Below, piece by piece: positions 1 through 8,407 of a stretch of DNA of 60,021 nucleotides (its first letter is position 1; every line of letters starts with the position of its first letter). The DNA comes from Clostridia bacterium (GTDB lineage Bacteria > Bacillota > Clostridia > Christensenellales > Aristaeellaceae). The stretch is taken from assembly GCA_017545905.1 (NCBI GenBank), contig JAFWXL010000071.1:1-60021 (forward strand), given 5' to 3'. The notes beneath the pieces were generated by a model. It saw nothing but the letters and a program-made list of their open reading frames with translations. It had not been told where the DNA came from and ran no database searches. The translations under genes and the position numbers were made by a program.

Positions 1-290
1 CTCCTTGCGATTCCCCACGCTCCGCCTCGCTCAATGCGTCCACTGGACGCGCTCGGCTCCGGTGCTCTACATCCCTCTGGACTCCCATACCCCTTTCTGA
101 AACGCCGGGGAGGTATACGTGCGTTAGAGCATCTAAGATTCATTCTTGACGCACGCGTGCGACGAAGTCGCAGCTGTGCTTTTGCGCTCCGAAACCGGAG
201 CTGTATAAGTGATCTTCTGCTCTTGGAGCAATTGCTTTTCGCAAGCGAGGTTTTGATTTCTTAGTCAGCTAAATCTCCCCATCTCTGCGC
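1..290. other. Non-coding left edge made of small hairpins
   Basis: No convincing gene is seen here; the one open frame (34-264) has no ribosome binding site and no recognisable protein character. The stretch holds a chain of short inverted repeats: GCGTCCA/TGGACGC at 37-51, GCTCCGAAACCGGAGC near 187-202, and GCTTTTCGCAAGC near 233-245. It resembles a structured intergenic repeat of the kind scattered in clostridial genomes. The 28810-28925 region has a similar character. This is inference from base composition and hairpins only. Confidence 0.35.
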
Positions 291-321
291 AAAAGGAGCC
301 GCCAGAAAATGGCGGCTCCTT
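291..321 (-). terminator. Rho-independent terminator of the nucleoside ABC operon
   Basis: A perfect 11-bp stem (AAGGAGCCGCC at 293-303, GGCGGCTCCTT at 311-321) with a 7-nt loop is followed on the minus strand by a short U run (the A's at 291-294). It lies just downstream of the last permease stop codon, so it closes the three-gene transporter operon. Confidence 0.85.
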
Positions 322-335
322 GTCGGATATTCGAT

Positions 336-1256
336 TTACCTGCTGCCCTTGTCGTAGGGAATGCCCTCCGCCTTGGGCGCCTGAGACTTCTTGCTTGTGA
401 AAGCAAGGATGATCATCGAGGCGATGAACGGGATCATATTGTACATATTCTGCGTCCAGCCAAGAGCCGCCATCGCAGGGATGGAGCTGGCAATGTTCGC
501 CAGAGACTTGAACATTGCAAAGAACACGGCAGCGAAGAAGATACGGAACGGCTTCCACTGACCAAAGATCATAACCGCCAGCGCAAGGAAGCCCGCGCCG
601 GAGACGCCGACCTCGAAATTCCAGCTGGAAACCGACGGAATGATGTACGCCATGCCGCCGATGCCGCCCAGCGCACCGGAGATCAGCACGCCGATGTAGC
701 GCATCTTATAGACGTTGATGCCAACGCTGTCTGCCGCCTGCGGATGCTCGCCGCACGCGCGAAGGCGAAGACCAAGGCGCGTTTTATATAGCACGACGTA
801 GGAAAGGATCAGGATCGCAATGCCGATAAACAGGAAGATATTGACCGTCAGCGGGCCAAGCTCATAGACGAACGGGCGGTTGCTGTAATCCAGCTTCGCG
901 GAGGCAGAACCATTAAAACCCTTGGCGATAACCATCGCCAGCGCGGTAGCCAGCATGTTCAGCGCGGTGCCGCCGATGGTCTGGTCAGCGCCGAGGTTAA
1001 TTGATGCAAAGGCCAACAGCGCAGCATAGAGCATGCCCGCAAGCGCCGCAGCCGTGATGGAGCACGCCACGATAGCCAGCGCGCTCGCTCCCTCGGGCAT
1101 GAGCTGAATGGCAATGACGCCAATCAGACCGCCGATGACCATAATGCCTTCCAGCGCGATATTGATGATGCCGCTGCGCTCAGAGAACATGCCGCCAAGC
1201 GCCACCAGCATCAGGACAACCGTGTAGAGCAGCGTGTATTTCATCAGAAGAAACAT
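336..1256 (-). CDS. Nucleoside/simple-sugar ABC transporter permease (NupQ/YufQ-like)
   Basis: A 306-residue, very hydrophobic inner-membrane permease of the BPD_transp_2 family used with BMP-type binding lipoproteins. The N-terminal stretch containing SERSGIINIALEG, followed by GG and further membrane spans, is typical of the second permease of guanosine/nucleoside importers such as Bacillus NupQ. Its ATG overlaps the stop codon of the preceding permease at 1256, so the two are translationally coupled, and a strong terminator follows. The substrate is inferred as nucleoside from family resemblance only; simple sugars or other purine-type compounds remain possible. Confidence 0.85.
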   Translation of the reverse strand: MFLLMKYTLLYTVVLMLVALGGMFSERSGIINIALEGIMVIGGLIGVIAIQLMPEGASALAIVACSITAAALAGMLYAALLAFASINLGADQTIGGTALNMLATALAMVIAKGFNGSASAKLDYSNRPFVYELGPLTVNIFLFIGIAILILSYVVLYKTRLGLRLRACGEHPQAADSVGINVYKMRYIGVLISGALGGIGGMAYIIPSVSSWNFEVGVSGAGFLALAVMIFGQWKPFRIFFAAVFFAMFKSLANIASSIPAMAALGWTQNMYNMIPFIASMIILAFTSKKSQAPKAEGIPYDKGSR

Positions 1257-2395
1257 CAGCGTTCGCCTCCCTTCAGTACGGTCGTTTTACGGGCCTTGCC
1301 AGAAAGCAGAGCGCGAATCTTGCCCTTGAAGAGCATGGAGAACGCGCACAGATAGATAATCAACGCCGTGATGACGTCGGCGATTTCCTTGGTGTAATAC
1401 TGCGTGGAGAGCTTCGTGCCGCCGACAGTGATGTAGGAGATGAACAGCGAGGAGAACACCGTGCCGAGCGGGTTGGAGCAGGCCAGCAGCGCAGCGCTGA
1501 TACCGTTAAATCCGATCGCAGGCAGCGCCGTGGAGACCTGGGGATTCCACTCTGCCACCGTGGACAGATAATACAGACCCGCGCCGATACCAGCCAGCGC
1601 ACCGGCAATCGTCATGGAGAGAATGATGTTGCGCTTGTCGTTGATGCCCGCGTACTGCGCGGCATTCTTGTTGAAGCCGCAGGCCTTGAGCTCGTAGCCG
1701 AACGTCGTCTTATTGAGGATCACATAGACCACAATCGCAAAGAAGACGGCAATGAAAATCGCGATGGTGACAGACTGCAGCTTGCCGAAGTGATCGCTCA
1801 TGCCGCAGCTGGGGATCATCGAGCCCTTGGCAACCTTGCGCAGGCTGAATGTCTTGGTCGTCGCCAGATCATACATCGGGCTCTGGCCCTTGCCGTACAT
1901 GATGTCATTGACCATGTACAGGCCGATCCAGTTGAACATGATCGCAGTGATGACCTCGTTGATGTTGAGATATGCCTTAAAGAATCCCGGAATAGCGCCC
2001 CAGATTGCGCCGAGCACCATCGCCGCAAGCAGGCACAGATACCACGGCAGCTGCAGCACAATCGCGCAGTAGAGCGCGCCGAAGGCGCCCAGCGTATACT
2101 GACCGGCAGCGCCGATATTGAACAGGCCCGTCTTGAATGCAAAGCCGACAGAAAGACCCGTCATGATCAGCGGTGCGGCATTGGCCAGTACCGTGCCCAT
2201 GTTGCGCGGGCTCTTGAGACCGCTCTGCAGGATGACCAGCAGACCGTCGCCAATGGCATGCTCCGCATTGATGATCGCCAGCACAACCGTACCCAGCGCC
2301 AGACCGATGACAATGCAGATCAACGATGCGGCAACCGACAGAAACGCTTCAGAAGAAGCAAGACGGCCGCCCAGAGATGTACTTTTTTTATCCAT
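1256..2395 (-). CDS. Nucleoside/simple-sugar ABC transporter permease (NupP/YufP-like)
   Basis: A 379-residue inner-membrane permease and partner of the following permease in a heteromeric channel. It starts with a short charged cytoplasmic segment and a first membrane span near residues 17-45, then the family-typical GLSVGFAFKTGLFNIGAAGQ stretch around residues 80-100 and several further spans. It sits 16 nt downstream of the ATPase gene in the same operon. Length and motif order fit NupP/YufP of BMP-dependent transporters. The exact nucleoside or sugar imported cannot be read from the sequence. Confidence 0.85.
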   Translation of the reverse strand: MDKKSTSLGGRLASSEAFLSVAASLICIVIGLALGTVVLAIINAEHAIGDGLLVILQSGLKSPRNMGTVLANAAPLIMTGLSVGFAFKTGLFNIGAAGQYTLGAFGALYCAIVLQLPWYLCLLAAMVLGAIWGAIPGFFKAYLNINEVITAIMFNWIGLYMVNDIMYGKGQSPMYDLATTKTFSLRKVAKGSMIPSCGMSDHFGKLQSVTIAIFIAVFFAIVVYVILNKTTFGYELKACGFNKNAAQYAGINDKRNIILSMTIAGALAGIGAGLYYLSTVAEWNPQVSTALPAIGFNGISAALLACSNPLGTVFSSLFISYITVGGTKLSTQYYTKEIADVITALIIYLCAFSMLFKGKIRALLSGKARKTTVLKGGER

Positions 2396-2410
2396 AGCAG
2401 CTATCCCTCC

Positions 2411-3940
2411 TTATCCCTTGCGCTGCGCGCCGGCCATGTACAATCCCAGTTCCTTGGCCGTCGTATGGCGCGGATCAAGCTCGCCGACAATCTCGCCCTC
2501 GTACATGACCAGAATGCGGTCCGGTACCTCGAGCACCTCGTCCAGCTCCAGAGAGACAAGCAGAACAGCCTTTCCGTTGTCGCGCTGCCTGAGCAGCTCC
2601 TTGCGGATATACTCAATCGCACCGACGTCCAGGCCGCGCGTGGGCTGCACAGCGATAAGCAGATCGCTGCCCAGATCGATCTCTCGGGCGATAATCGCCT
2701 TCTGCTGGTTACCGCCGGACATACTGCGCGCCGTTGTGACGGCGCCCTGGCCGCTGCGCACGTCGTACTGCTCAATCAGCCTGTCGGCATATGCCCGGAT
2801 CTCGCCGAATTTCAGGAAGCCGCGATTGGAGAATTGCTTTTCAAAATAGCGCTTGAGCACCAGATTATTCTCCAGCGAATAATCCAGCACCAGACCATGC
2901 TTATGGCGATCCTCCGGAATATGGCTCAGACCGCTGAGATTGCGTTCACGGATGGACATATGCGAGATGTCCTTATCGCCCAGATAAACCTTGCCGCTCT
3001 CCGCCTTCATCAGTCCGGCGAGCGCATAGACCAGTTCGCTCTGTCCGTTGCCGTCGATACCGGCAATGCAGACGATCTCACCGCGGCGGACATTGAAGGA
3101 GACGTTGTTGACCAGCGGCTTGCCGTGCTTCTTGCTCTTGACGGTCAGGTTCTGCACGCTCAGAACGCTCTCGCCGAGCTTCTGGGGTGCCTTTTCCATG
3201 ACCAGCTGCACCTTGCGGCCAACCATCATCTCGCTCATCTCTTCTTTGCTGGTGGTCGCCACATCCACCGTGCCCACATAGCAGCCCTTGCGCAGCACCG
3301 TGCAGCGGTCGGCAACAGCCTTGATCTCATCAAGCTTGTGCGTGATAAAGAGAATAGATTTACCCTCAGCTGCCAGCCCCTTCATAATCTTCATCAGCTC
3401 ATCGATCTCCTGCGGAGTCAGCACCGCGGTAGGCTCGTCAAAGATGAGCACCTCGTTGTCGCGATAGAGCATCTTGAGGATCTCTGTGCGCTGCTGCATG
3501 CCGACGGTGATATCCTCCACCATTGCATCCGGATCAACCTTCAGGCCATAGCGTTCGCTCAGCTCAAGCACCTTGGCGCGAGCCTGTGCCTTCTGCAGGA
3601 AGCCGAATGTCTTACTCGCCGGCTCAACGCCCAGAATGATGTTGTCCAGCACGGAAAAAACCTCAACCAGCTTGAAGTGCTGATGCACCATGCCGATACC
3701 CAGCGCATTGGCGTCGTTGGGATCCTTGATGCGCACAACCTCGCCGTTTTTGCGGATCTCGCCCTTTTCCGGCTGATACAAACCAAAGAGCACACTCATC
3801 AGGGTCGATTTGCCTGCGCCGTTTTCACCCAGCAGCGCATGAATTTCGCCCCTGCGCAGCTGCAGTGTAATATTGTCGTTGGCAATGATGCCCGGAAACT
3901 CCTTGGTGATGTTCAGCATTTCAATGATGTAATCGCTCAA
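2411..3940 (-). CDS. ABC transporter ATP-binding protein, double ATPase (NupO/YufO-like)
   Basis: A fused two-domain ABC ATPase that powers the two downstream permeases. The first domain has Walker A GENGAGKST and Walker B LIFDEPTAVL. The second has a degenerate nucleotide site (GIDGNGQSE) and the signature SGGNQQKA, as is usual in sugar/nucleoside double ATPases. An upstream in-frame ATG at 3979 is unlikely as start because it lies inside a TATAAT box (3978-3983). AAAGGAG is followed 8 nt later by TTG at 3940 (protein beginning with Ser-Asp-Tyr), which I take as start; the ATG at 3946 sits too close to the ribosome binding site. No BMP-type lipoprotein gene is adjacent, which is unusual for this family. 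Confidence 0.85.
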   Translation of the reverse strand: MSDYIIEMLNITKEFPGIIANDNITLQLRRGEIHALLGENGAGKSTLMSVLFGLYQPEKGEIRKNGEVVRIKDPNDANALGIGMVHQHFKLVEVFSVLDNIILGVEPASKTFGFLQKAQARAKVLELSERYGLKVDPDAMVEDITVGMQQRTEILKMLYRDNEVLIFDEPTAVLTPQEIDELMKIMKGLAAEGKSILFITHKLDEIKAVADRCTVLRKGCYVGTVDVATTSKEEMSEMMVGRKVQLVMEKAPQKLGESVLSVQNLTVKSKKHGKPLVNNVSFNVRRGEIVCIAGIDGNGQSELVYALAGLMKAESGKVYLGDKDISHMSIRERNLSGLSHIPEDRHKHGLVLDYSLENNLVLKRYFEKQFSNRGFLKFGEIRAYADRLIEQYDVRSGQGAVTTARSMSGGNQQKAIIAREIDLGSDLLIAVQPTRGLDVGAIEYIRKELLRQRDNGKAVLLVSLELDEVLEVPDRILVMYEGEIVGELDPRHTTAKELGLYMAGAQRKG

Positions 3941-3977
3941 AACCATCACTCCTTTGCTTACAGTTCCTTTGATGTTC

Positions 3978-3983
3978 ATTATA
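3978..3983 (-). promoter_or_regulatory. -10 box of the nucleoside ABC operon
   Basis: The minus strand reads TATAAT here, about 40 nt ahead of the proposed start codon. The -35 at 17-bp spacing is weak (TTTTAA); a TTGACA lies further upstream, at a non-standard distance. The position argues against the upstream ATG as the translation start. Confidence 0.5.
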
Positions 3984-4070
3984 CCGTATTTATGCAGGAT
4001 TTAAAAGCATTAATTTGTTATATCTGTCAAGCCGGACCTGAAATAACAGTCCTTCAGATCCATTCTGATG

Positions 4071-4107
4071 AAAAAAAGGCTCCGGAATTCATGCGAATGC
4101 CGGAACC
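4071..4107 (-). terminator. Terminator after the SGNH gene
   Basis: GGCTCCGG (4078-4085) pairs with CCGGAACC (4100-4107), including wobble pairs, and runs into seven U's on the minus strand (A's at 4071-4077). It separates the SGNH/MBOAT pair from the transporter operon. Confidence 0.75.
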
Positions 4108-4121
4108 ATCTCTTGTTTTTC

Positions 4122-5552
4122 TTAAAATTGTCTATCCATCAGCGCATCGCCTGATGCGCGGTCTATGACGCGGATGCGCACTTCCCTGCCTTCTTGCCAT
4201 ATGTTCTCGCCAAAGAGCGCCTCTGCCCGGGAAACGGCTTCTCCGCCCACATACTCGCGGGTTTCGCCAAGGCCGCGATCCAGTTCCAGAAGATACGCCG
4301 CATCGTCAAAGACTGCATCCTCCAGTCCGGAAAGCGGGAACATGCTGTTGGACCACATGCTGTAGGCGTCTGCATCATACACATGCGCACGATCCGTATT
4401 ATGCAAAAGCGTGAGCAGCTGATCGCTCCAGTAAAGCTCTGCCTGATCACGCACGGCGATCACAGCGCTCACGCTGTCGTCATGGAGCATCATCAGCAGG
4501 TTTTCCAGCTTGTCCTGTTCGCAGATCAATTTCCGCTTTTCAGCCGCATAATCCTTATGCGCCTCATCCCAGTTGGCATAGGCAGCGTCGCCTCGGTGAT
4601 CCTCCAATCCATAGTATTCGGCCAGATACTGGCCGATATAGTCAGTCACCTTCAGAGCGCCGGATGGATTGAGATGGGCTTTGTCATCATAGCAGTCCAC
4701 CGCATAATCCGTCACGCTGTCTATGCGGACGAAATCAATGTAATTCACATCATATTCGTTGGCAATGCTGCCGACGGTGTTGGCGCCCATCTGTGCATTT
4801 TCAGACGCCGGATACGGCAGATGCACCAGCAGCAATCCGATCCCTCTTGCCTGACATTCTTCGATCATCCTGCGCAGGTATTCATAGCCCACGCCGGTTT
4901 CCTCTGCATAGCGGTCATCATCGATGATATTGTAATCCTTTGCCGGCGCGACGCCGATGCGCATCTCTGCGCCTTTCTGAACATTCTGAATTCCAGTGAT
5001 GTCGTACTTTGTCAGTTCACTCCAGCGGCTGTGGTATTTGCCCAGCGTGAAGTAGTATTCCCATTTCATATCCGAATAGCGGTTGCCTTCATCGTCCATC
5101 GCCTCGGGATCATCCATCAGATCTTCAATGGCGCGGATCTTTGTGCGGCTGAGCGGATAGAAATCAAACGCCGTATGCACATCACTGCTGCTGCCCGTTA
5201 CTTTGAGATTCTTGCGTACATCATTAACTGCAGCAACCACAACCTTGGGCTGCGCATAATCCAGCGCATTCATCATCGCCCAATAGCTTACCGGCATCGT
5301 ATTGCCGTAGCAGGAGAGATTAAAGCCCGTAATGCCGTAATCCTCCCACAGCTCCATGGGAAACAGACCGTTGACAAAGCTGCTGTCGCCGAAGAACAGC
5401 ACATCATACTGATGCGGCTCATCAAGAAATGCACCGAACTGATTGGTGCTCGCCTTCCGCTGCATCAGACGCGTAAGGCCTGAGAGCATGCCGGCAAGCA
5501 AAAGCACGAATATGCAGGACTCCAGAATGCGAAGCCATGTTCTCTTCTTCAT
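4122..5552 (-). CDS. SGNH-type membrane-anchored acetyl-transfer/esterase-like protein
   Basis: A 476-residue protein with an N-terminal signal anchor (residues about 8-30). The SGNH hydrolase nucleophile block reads FFGDSSFVNG, and a late KAHLNPSGA holds the Asp/His-type block, so the active site would face outside. Proteins of this AlgX/DltD/PatB-like class act with a membrane-bound MBOAT acyltransferase to put acyl (usually acetyl) groups on exported polysaccharide or wall polymer. It lies 14 nt downstream of such an MBOAT gene, with its own ribosome binding site (GGAAGGAC). The polymer modified is unknown, as no glycan polymerisation genes are near. The assignment to the SGNH fold is fairly firm; the acceptor is inference. 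Confidence 0.7.
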   Translation of the reverse strand: MKKRTWLRILESCIFVLLLAGMLSGLTRLMQRKASTNQFGAFLDEPHQYDVLFFGDSSFVNGLFPMELWEDYGITGFNLSCYGNTMPVSYWAMMNALDYAQPKVVVAAVNDVRKNLKVTGSSSDVHTAFDFYPLSRTKIRAIEDLMDDPEAMDDEGNRYSDMKWEYYFTLGKYHSRWSELTKYDITGIQNVQKGAEMRIGVAPAKDYNIIDDDRYAEETGVGYEYLRRMIEECQARGIGLLLVHLPYPASENAQMGANTVGSIANEYDVNYIDFVRIDSVTDYAVDCYDDKAHLNPSGALKVTDYIGQYLAEYYGLEDHRGDAAYANWDEAHKDYAAEKRKLICEQDKLENLLMMLHDDSVSAVIAVRDQAELYWSDQLLTLLHNTDRAHVYDADAYSMWSNSMFPLSGLEDAVFDDAAYLLELDRGLGETREYVGGEAVSRAEALFGENIWQEGREVRIRVIDRASGDALMDRQF

Positions 5553-5566
5553 CTCGATGTCCTTCC

Positions 5567-7129
5567 TCAGAATTGGTAATAGATAAAGGTGGCCTCGTCA
5601 AAGCCGGAGCCATATATGCCAAAAATCGCCACCGCCGCAACACCAAGCAGGAGCACCAGATAGCGCACAAGCACATTGCGTTCGCTCACCCAGCTGCGCA
5701 CAACCACGCCGCGCTCCTGCACGAGCGACACCGCAAACAGCAGCGCCGTGCACAGCATGAGCAGTTGGAAATCCGCAAGGCCTACGCCCAGCTGCGCAAT
5801 TGTCTCCATGGTCAGCTGAGCGGCACGCCAATCGGTCAGCGTCGTGCCAAGCATTGCAAAGGCGTCTGCGCCGTGTGCGCAGCGGTCAAAATACCAGCCG
5901 ATGTTGACGATCACAAACGTCCGCAGGACGCGGAATACATGAAACGCCTTTGATCCGGCAAGCGCGCTGTGCGCCGCATTCCACGCCTTGTAAACCGGCT
6001 CCATAAGCGCAGAAAACGCAAGGATCACACCGTTATACAGGCCCCAGAGGATATAATTGCTCGTTGCACCATGCCATACGCCCACCAGCAGGAACACGAG
6101 GATATTGCCCAGCGCCGCCGGAAGCGCCCGTGCGAAATCCTGACCGAAGCGGCCCTTTGCCGCCTTGGAGAGCCTTGATACCGGCTTGGTGAGCGCAAAC
6201 GGATAGAACACATAGTCGCGCATCCAGCTGCCCAGAGAGATGTGCCAGCGGCGCCAGAAATCGCCCAGAGACACGGCAAAGTACGGGCGTTTGAAATTGG
6301 GCGCAAGGGTGATGCCCATCTGCTGGGCAATGCCCGTCACCAGATCAATGCCGCCGGAGAAATCACAGTACTGCTGCAGCGAATAAAACAGAACGCCAAG
6401 CACGATCACCGCGCCGCCATATTCGCCCGCCTGTGCGGAAAAGACGCTGTTGACCAGCGGAAGCGCCCTGTCGGCGATCACCATTTTCTTGAACAGACCC
6501 CAGAGAATCAGCAGAAAGCCGCGCTGCAGGTTCTGCCAGTCAAACGCATTCCCCTGGTCAAGCTGCGGCGCCAGCTGGTCGTAGCGTCCGATCGGGCCCT
6601 GAATGAGCTGCGGAAAGAAGGAGACATACAGCGCAAAGCGCGCGGGATTCTTCTGCGGGGCATATTTTCCGTTATAGACGTCCAGCAGATAGCCCATCGA
6701 CTGGAACGTATAGAATGAAATGCCCAGCGGCAGCAGAAGCCCCAGCGGCGAAGCGCCGATCAGCCCCATCACATCGTCCGCGTATTTCATCACGGCCAGC
6801 AATGAAACATTGAGCACAAGCACCAGATACAGCCATACGCGCTGGCGGCTTTTCGTCTGCGCCTTGATGCTGTTTTTTTCTTCTCTGGTGAGCGCCGCCT
6901 TTTCTGCCTTGAGACGGGCCTTGGCTTTGTCTGCAATCCTGCCGATCATCAGCGCGCCAAACCATGTGCTCAGCGTCGTCGCCAGAATAAACGGGAGGCT
7001 TGAAAGCGCGCGGCCTGCATAAAAGCCGCAGCTTGAAAGCAGCAGCACGATCCATCTGAATCGTTTGGGAAAGAGATAATACACGGCTGTACTGACAAAT
7101 CCGTACGCCGCAAGGCTGAACAATGACAT
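5567..7129 (-). CDS. MBOAT family O-acyltransferase (AlgI/DltB-like)
   Basis: A 520-residue polytopic membrane protein. Family hallmarks seen are FFPQLIQGPIGRYDQ in the first half, WRRWHISLGSWMRDYVFYP in the middle, and the putative catalytic His in VGVWHGATSNYILWGLYNG. AlgI/DltB/PatA-type MBOAT proteins move an acyl group from a cytoplasmic donor across the membrane for attachment to an exported polymer. The SGNH gene directly downstream is the expected extracytoplasmic partner. The start ATG has AAAGGAT upstream at good spacing. The cargo is likely acetyl; the polymer (secondary wall polymer, exopolysaccharide or peptidoglycan) cannot be decided here. Confidence 0.88.
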   Translation of the reverse strand: MSLFSLAAYGFVSTAVYYLFPKRFRWIVLLLSSCGFYAGRALSSLPFILATTLSTWFGALMIGRIADKAKARLKAEKAALTREEKNSIKAQTKSRQRVWLYLVLVLNVSLLAVMKYADDVMGLIGASPLGLLLPLGISFYTFQSMGYLLDVYNGKYAPQKNPARFALYVSFFPQLIQGPIGRYDQLAPQLDQGNAFDWQNLQRGFLLILWGLFKKMVIADRALPLVNSVFSAQAGEYGGAVIVLGVLFYSLQQYCDFSGGIDLVTGIAQQMGITLAPNFKRPYFAVSLGDFWRRWHISLGSWMRDYVFYPFALTKPVSRLSKAAKGRFGQDFARALPAALGNILVFLLVGVWHGATSNYILWGLYNGVILAFSALMEPVYKAWNAAHSALAGSKAFHVFRVLRTFVIVNIGWYFDRCAHGADAFAMLGTTLTDWRAAQLTMETIAQLGVGLADFQLLMLCTALLFAVSLVQERGVVVRSWVSERNVLVRYLVLLLGVAAVAIFGIYGSGFDEATFIYYQF

Positions 7130-7186
7130 AACCGTATCCTTTGCAGTGTAAACTGGTCACCATTTTAGCAGATGACACTGGCTTAT

Positions 7187-7543
7187 TCAAGCACTTTCAA
7201 AATGCTTCATCCACTCCGCTTCCCTAAAGCCGACGAGCACCGCATCATCGGCCACCAGCAGCGGCCTTCTGACCAGCATGCCGTCGCCTGAAAGCAGGTC
7301 GAGCATCTCTTCTTCGCTCATCGCCGGCAGGCGGTCCTTGAGCCCCAGCGCCCGATATGCAAGACCGCTGGTATTGAAAAACCGTCTGAGCTCCAGACCG
7401 CTCAGCCTGTACCAGCGCTCAAGCTCACTGCGCGTCGGAGCGTCCTGTTTGATGTCGCGCAGCGTATACCCGACGCCCATCAGGTCCAGATACTTCTTCG
7501 CCTTCTGGCAGGTGCTGCACTTGGGATAGCACACAAAGATCAT
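7187..7543 (-). CDS. Spx/ArsC-family thioredoxin-fold protein
   Basis: A 118-residue protein with the redox motif CSTC near residues 9-12 at the start of a thioredoxin-like fold. It also has RDIKQDAPTRSEL, and a C-terminal RRPLL matching the RRP loop of the Spx/MgsR/YffB/ArsC family. Family members are either arsenate reductases using glutathione/glutaredoxin or Spx-type stress regulators that bind the RNA polymerase alpha subunit. The CxxC and absence of an arsenic gene cluster favour a Spx-like or uncharacterised reductase role. It follows the aldolase gene by 11 nt, so it is probably co-transcribed with the sugar-kinase/aldolase pair. Confidence 0.75.
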   Translation of the reverse strand: MIFVCYPKCSTCQKAKKYLDLMGVGYTLRDIKQDAPTRSELERWYRLSGLELRRFFNTSGLAYRALGLKDRLPAMSEEEMLDLLSGDGMLVRRPLLVADDAVLVGFREAEWMKHFESA

Positions 7544-7554
7544 CTTCTTCCTCC

Positions 7555-8385
7555 TTACGCCCTGCCCGCGCTGCCGAAGAGATCGATTTTGCGCTCGACC
7601 GCCTCGCGCATGTAATCCTTTTTGAGATTGCGCGCCGGCAGGTATTCAAGCCCGCGCCTGACCGCCTCAGCCTGTCCGGCCATGCCCGCCACACACACAT
7701 CGGTAAAGATATTCACCTTGGCGATGCCGTCGGCAATGGACTGCCTGAAATCATTGTCGCTCAGACCAGATCCGCCGTGGAGCACCAGCGGCACGTCCAC
7801 CGCACTGCGGATCTCTCGCAGGCGCTCGAAGGAAAGCTGCGGCGCAGTCTTGTATGCGCCGTGCGCCGTGCCGATGGCAATAGCAAGCGCATCCACACCG
7901 GTATCAGCCAGATACCGCTTTGCTTCTTCAACCGTGGTATAGCGGCTCTTGTCTTCTCCGTTCTGCGCGCTGCCCACATGGCCAATTTCACCCTCGACCG
8001 TCGCGCCGAATGCATGTGCGATCCTGACGATCTCACGCGTTTCCTCGATATTCTGCGCGTACGGCTTCACAGAGCCGTCAAACATGACGCTGGAATAGCC
8101 AAGCTTCAGCGCTTCCATGCAGCGCTCAAATGTGAGGCCATGGTCGTAATGCACCACAACCGGCACAGACGCGCGCTTTGCCGCCTCGATGGTGGACGGC
8201 GCGATGAGCGCCAGCTCGCCGTAGGGCAGCAGGATTTCTGCCGTACCGATGATGACGGGCGAGCGCTTTCTCTCCGCCGCCTCGATCACCGCCTCCAGCA
8301 TATCGGTATCCGTCGTATTGAACAGGCCCACGCCATAGTGATGCTTCTGAGCATCGCAGAGCACTTCATTGAGATTGACGAGCAT
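7555..8385 (-). CDS. Class II (zinc) fructose/tagatose-bisphosphate aldolase family protein
   Basis: About 276 residues. The class II aldolase motifs are complete: HYDHG (metal His and catalytic Asp), EGEIGHVGS, IGTAHG with a metal His, and HGGSGL followed by GIAKVNIFTD for the phosphate site. These enzymes cleave ketose (bis)phosphates into dihydroxyacetone phosphate and an aldehyde. I start at the ATG at 8385 because GGGAGGGG lies 6 nt upstream; the longer frame has no such site. It directly follows a PfkB kinase gene, so the pair probably phosphorylates and then splits one sugar. The choice between fructose, tagatose, inositol-derived or another substrate cannot be made. Confidence 0.85.
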   Translation of the reverse strand: MLVNLNEVLCDAQKHHYGVGLFNTTDTDMLEAVIEAAERKRSPVIIGTAEILLPYGELALIAPSTIEAAKRASVPVVVHYDHGLTFERCMEALKLGYSSVMFDGSVKPYAQNIEETREIVRIAHAFGATVEGEIGHVGSAQNGEDKSRYTTVEEAKRYLADTGVDALAIAIGTAHGAYKTAPQLSFERLREIRSAVDVPLVLHGGSGLSDNDFRQSIADGIAKVNIFTDVCVAGMAGQAEAVRRGLEYLPARNLKKDYMREAVERKIDLFGSAGRA

Positions 8386-8407
8386 CTTTTTCCCCTCCCG
8401 ATGATGT

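Noticed and set aside
7187-7543. Dedicated arsenate reductase
   Set aside because: The CxxC motif, RRP loop and lack of arsenic genes fit the wider Spx/ArsC family better. A detoxification role is not supported.
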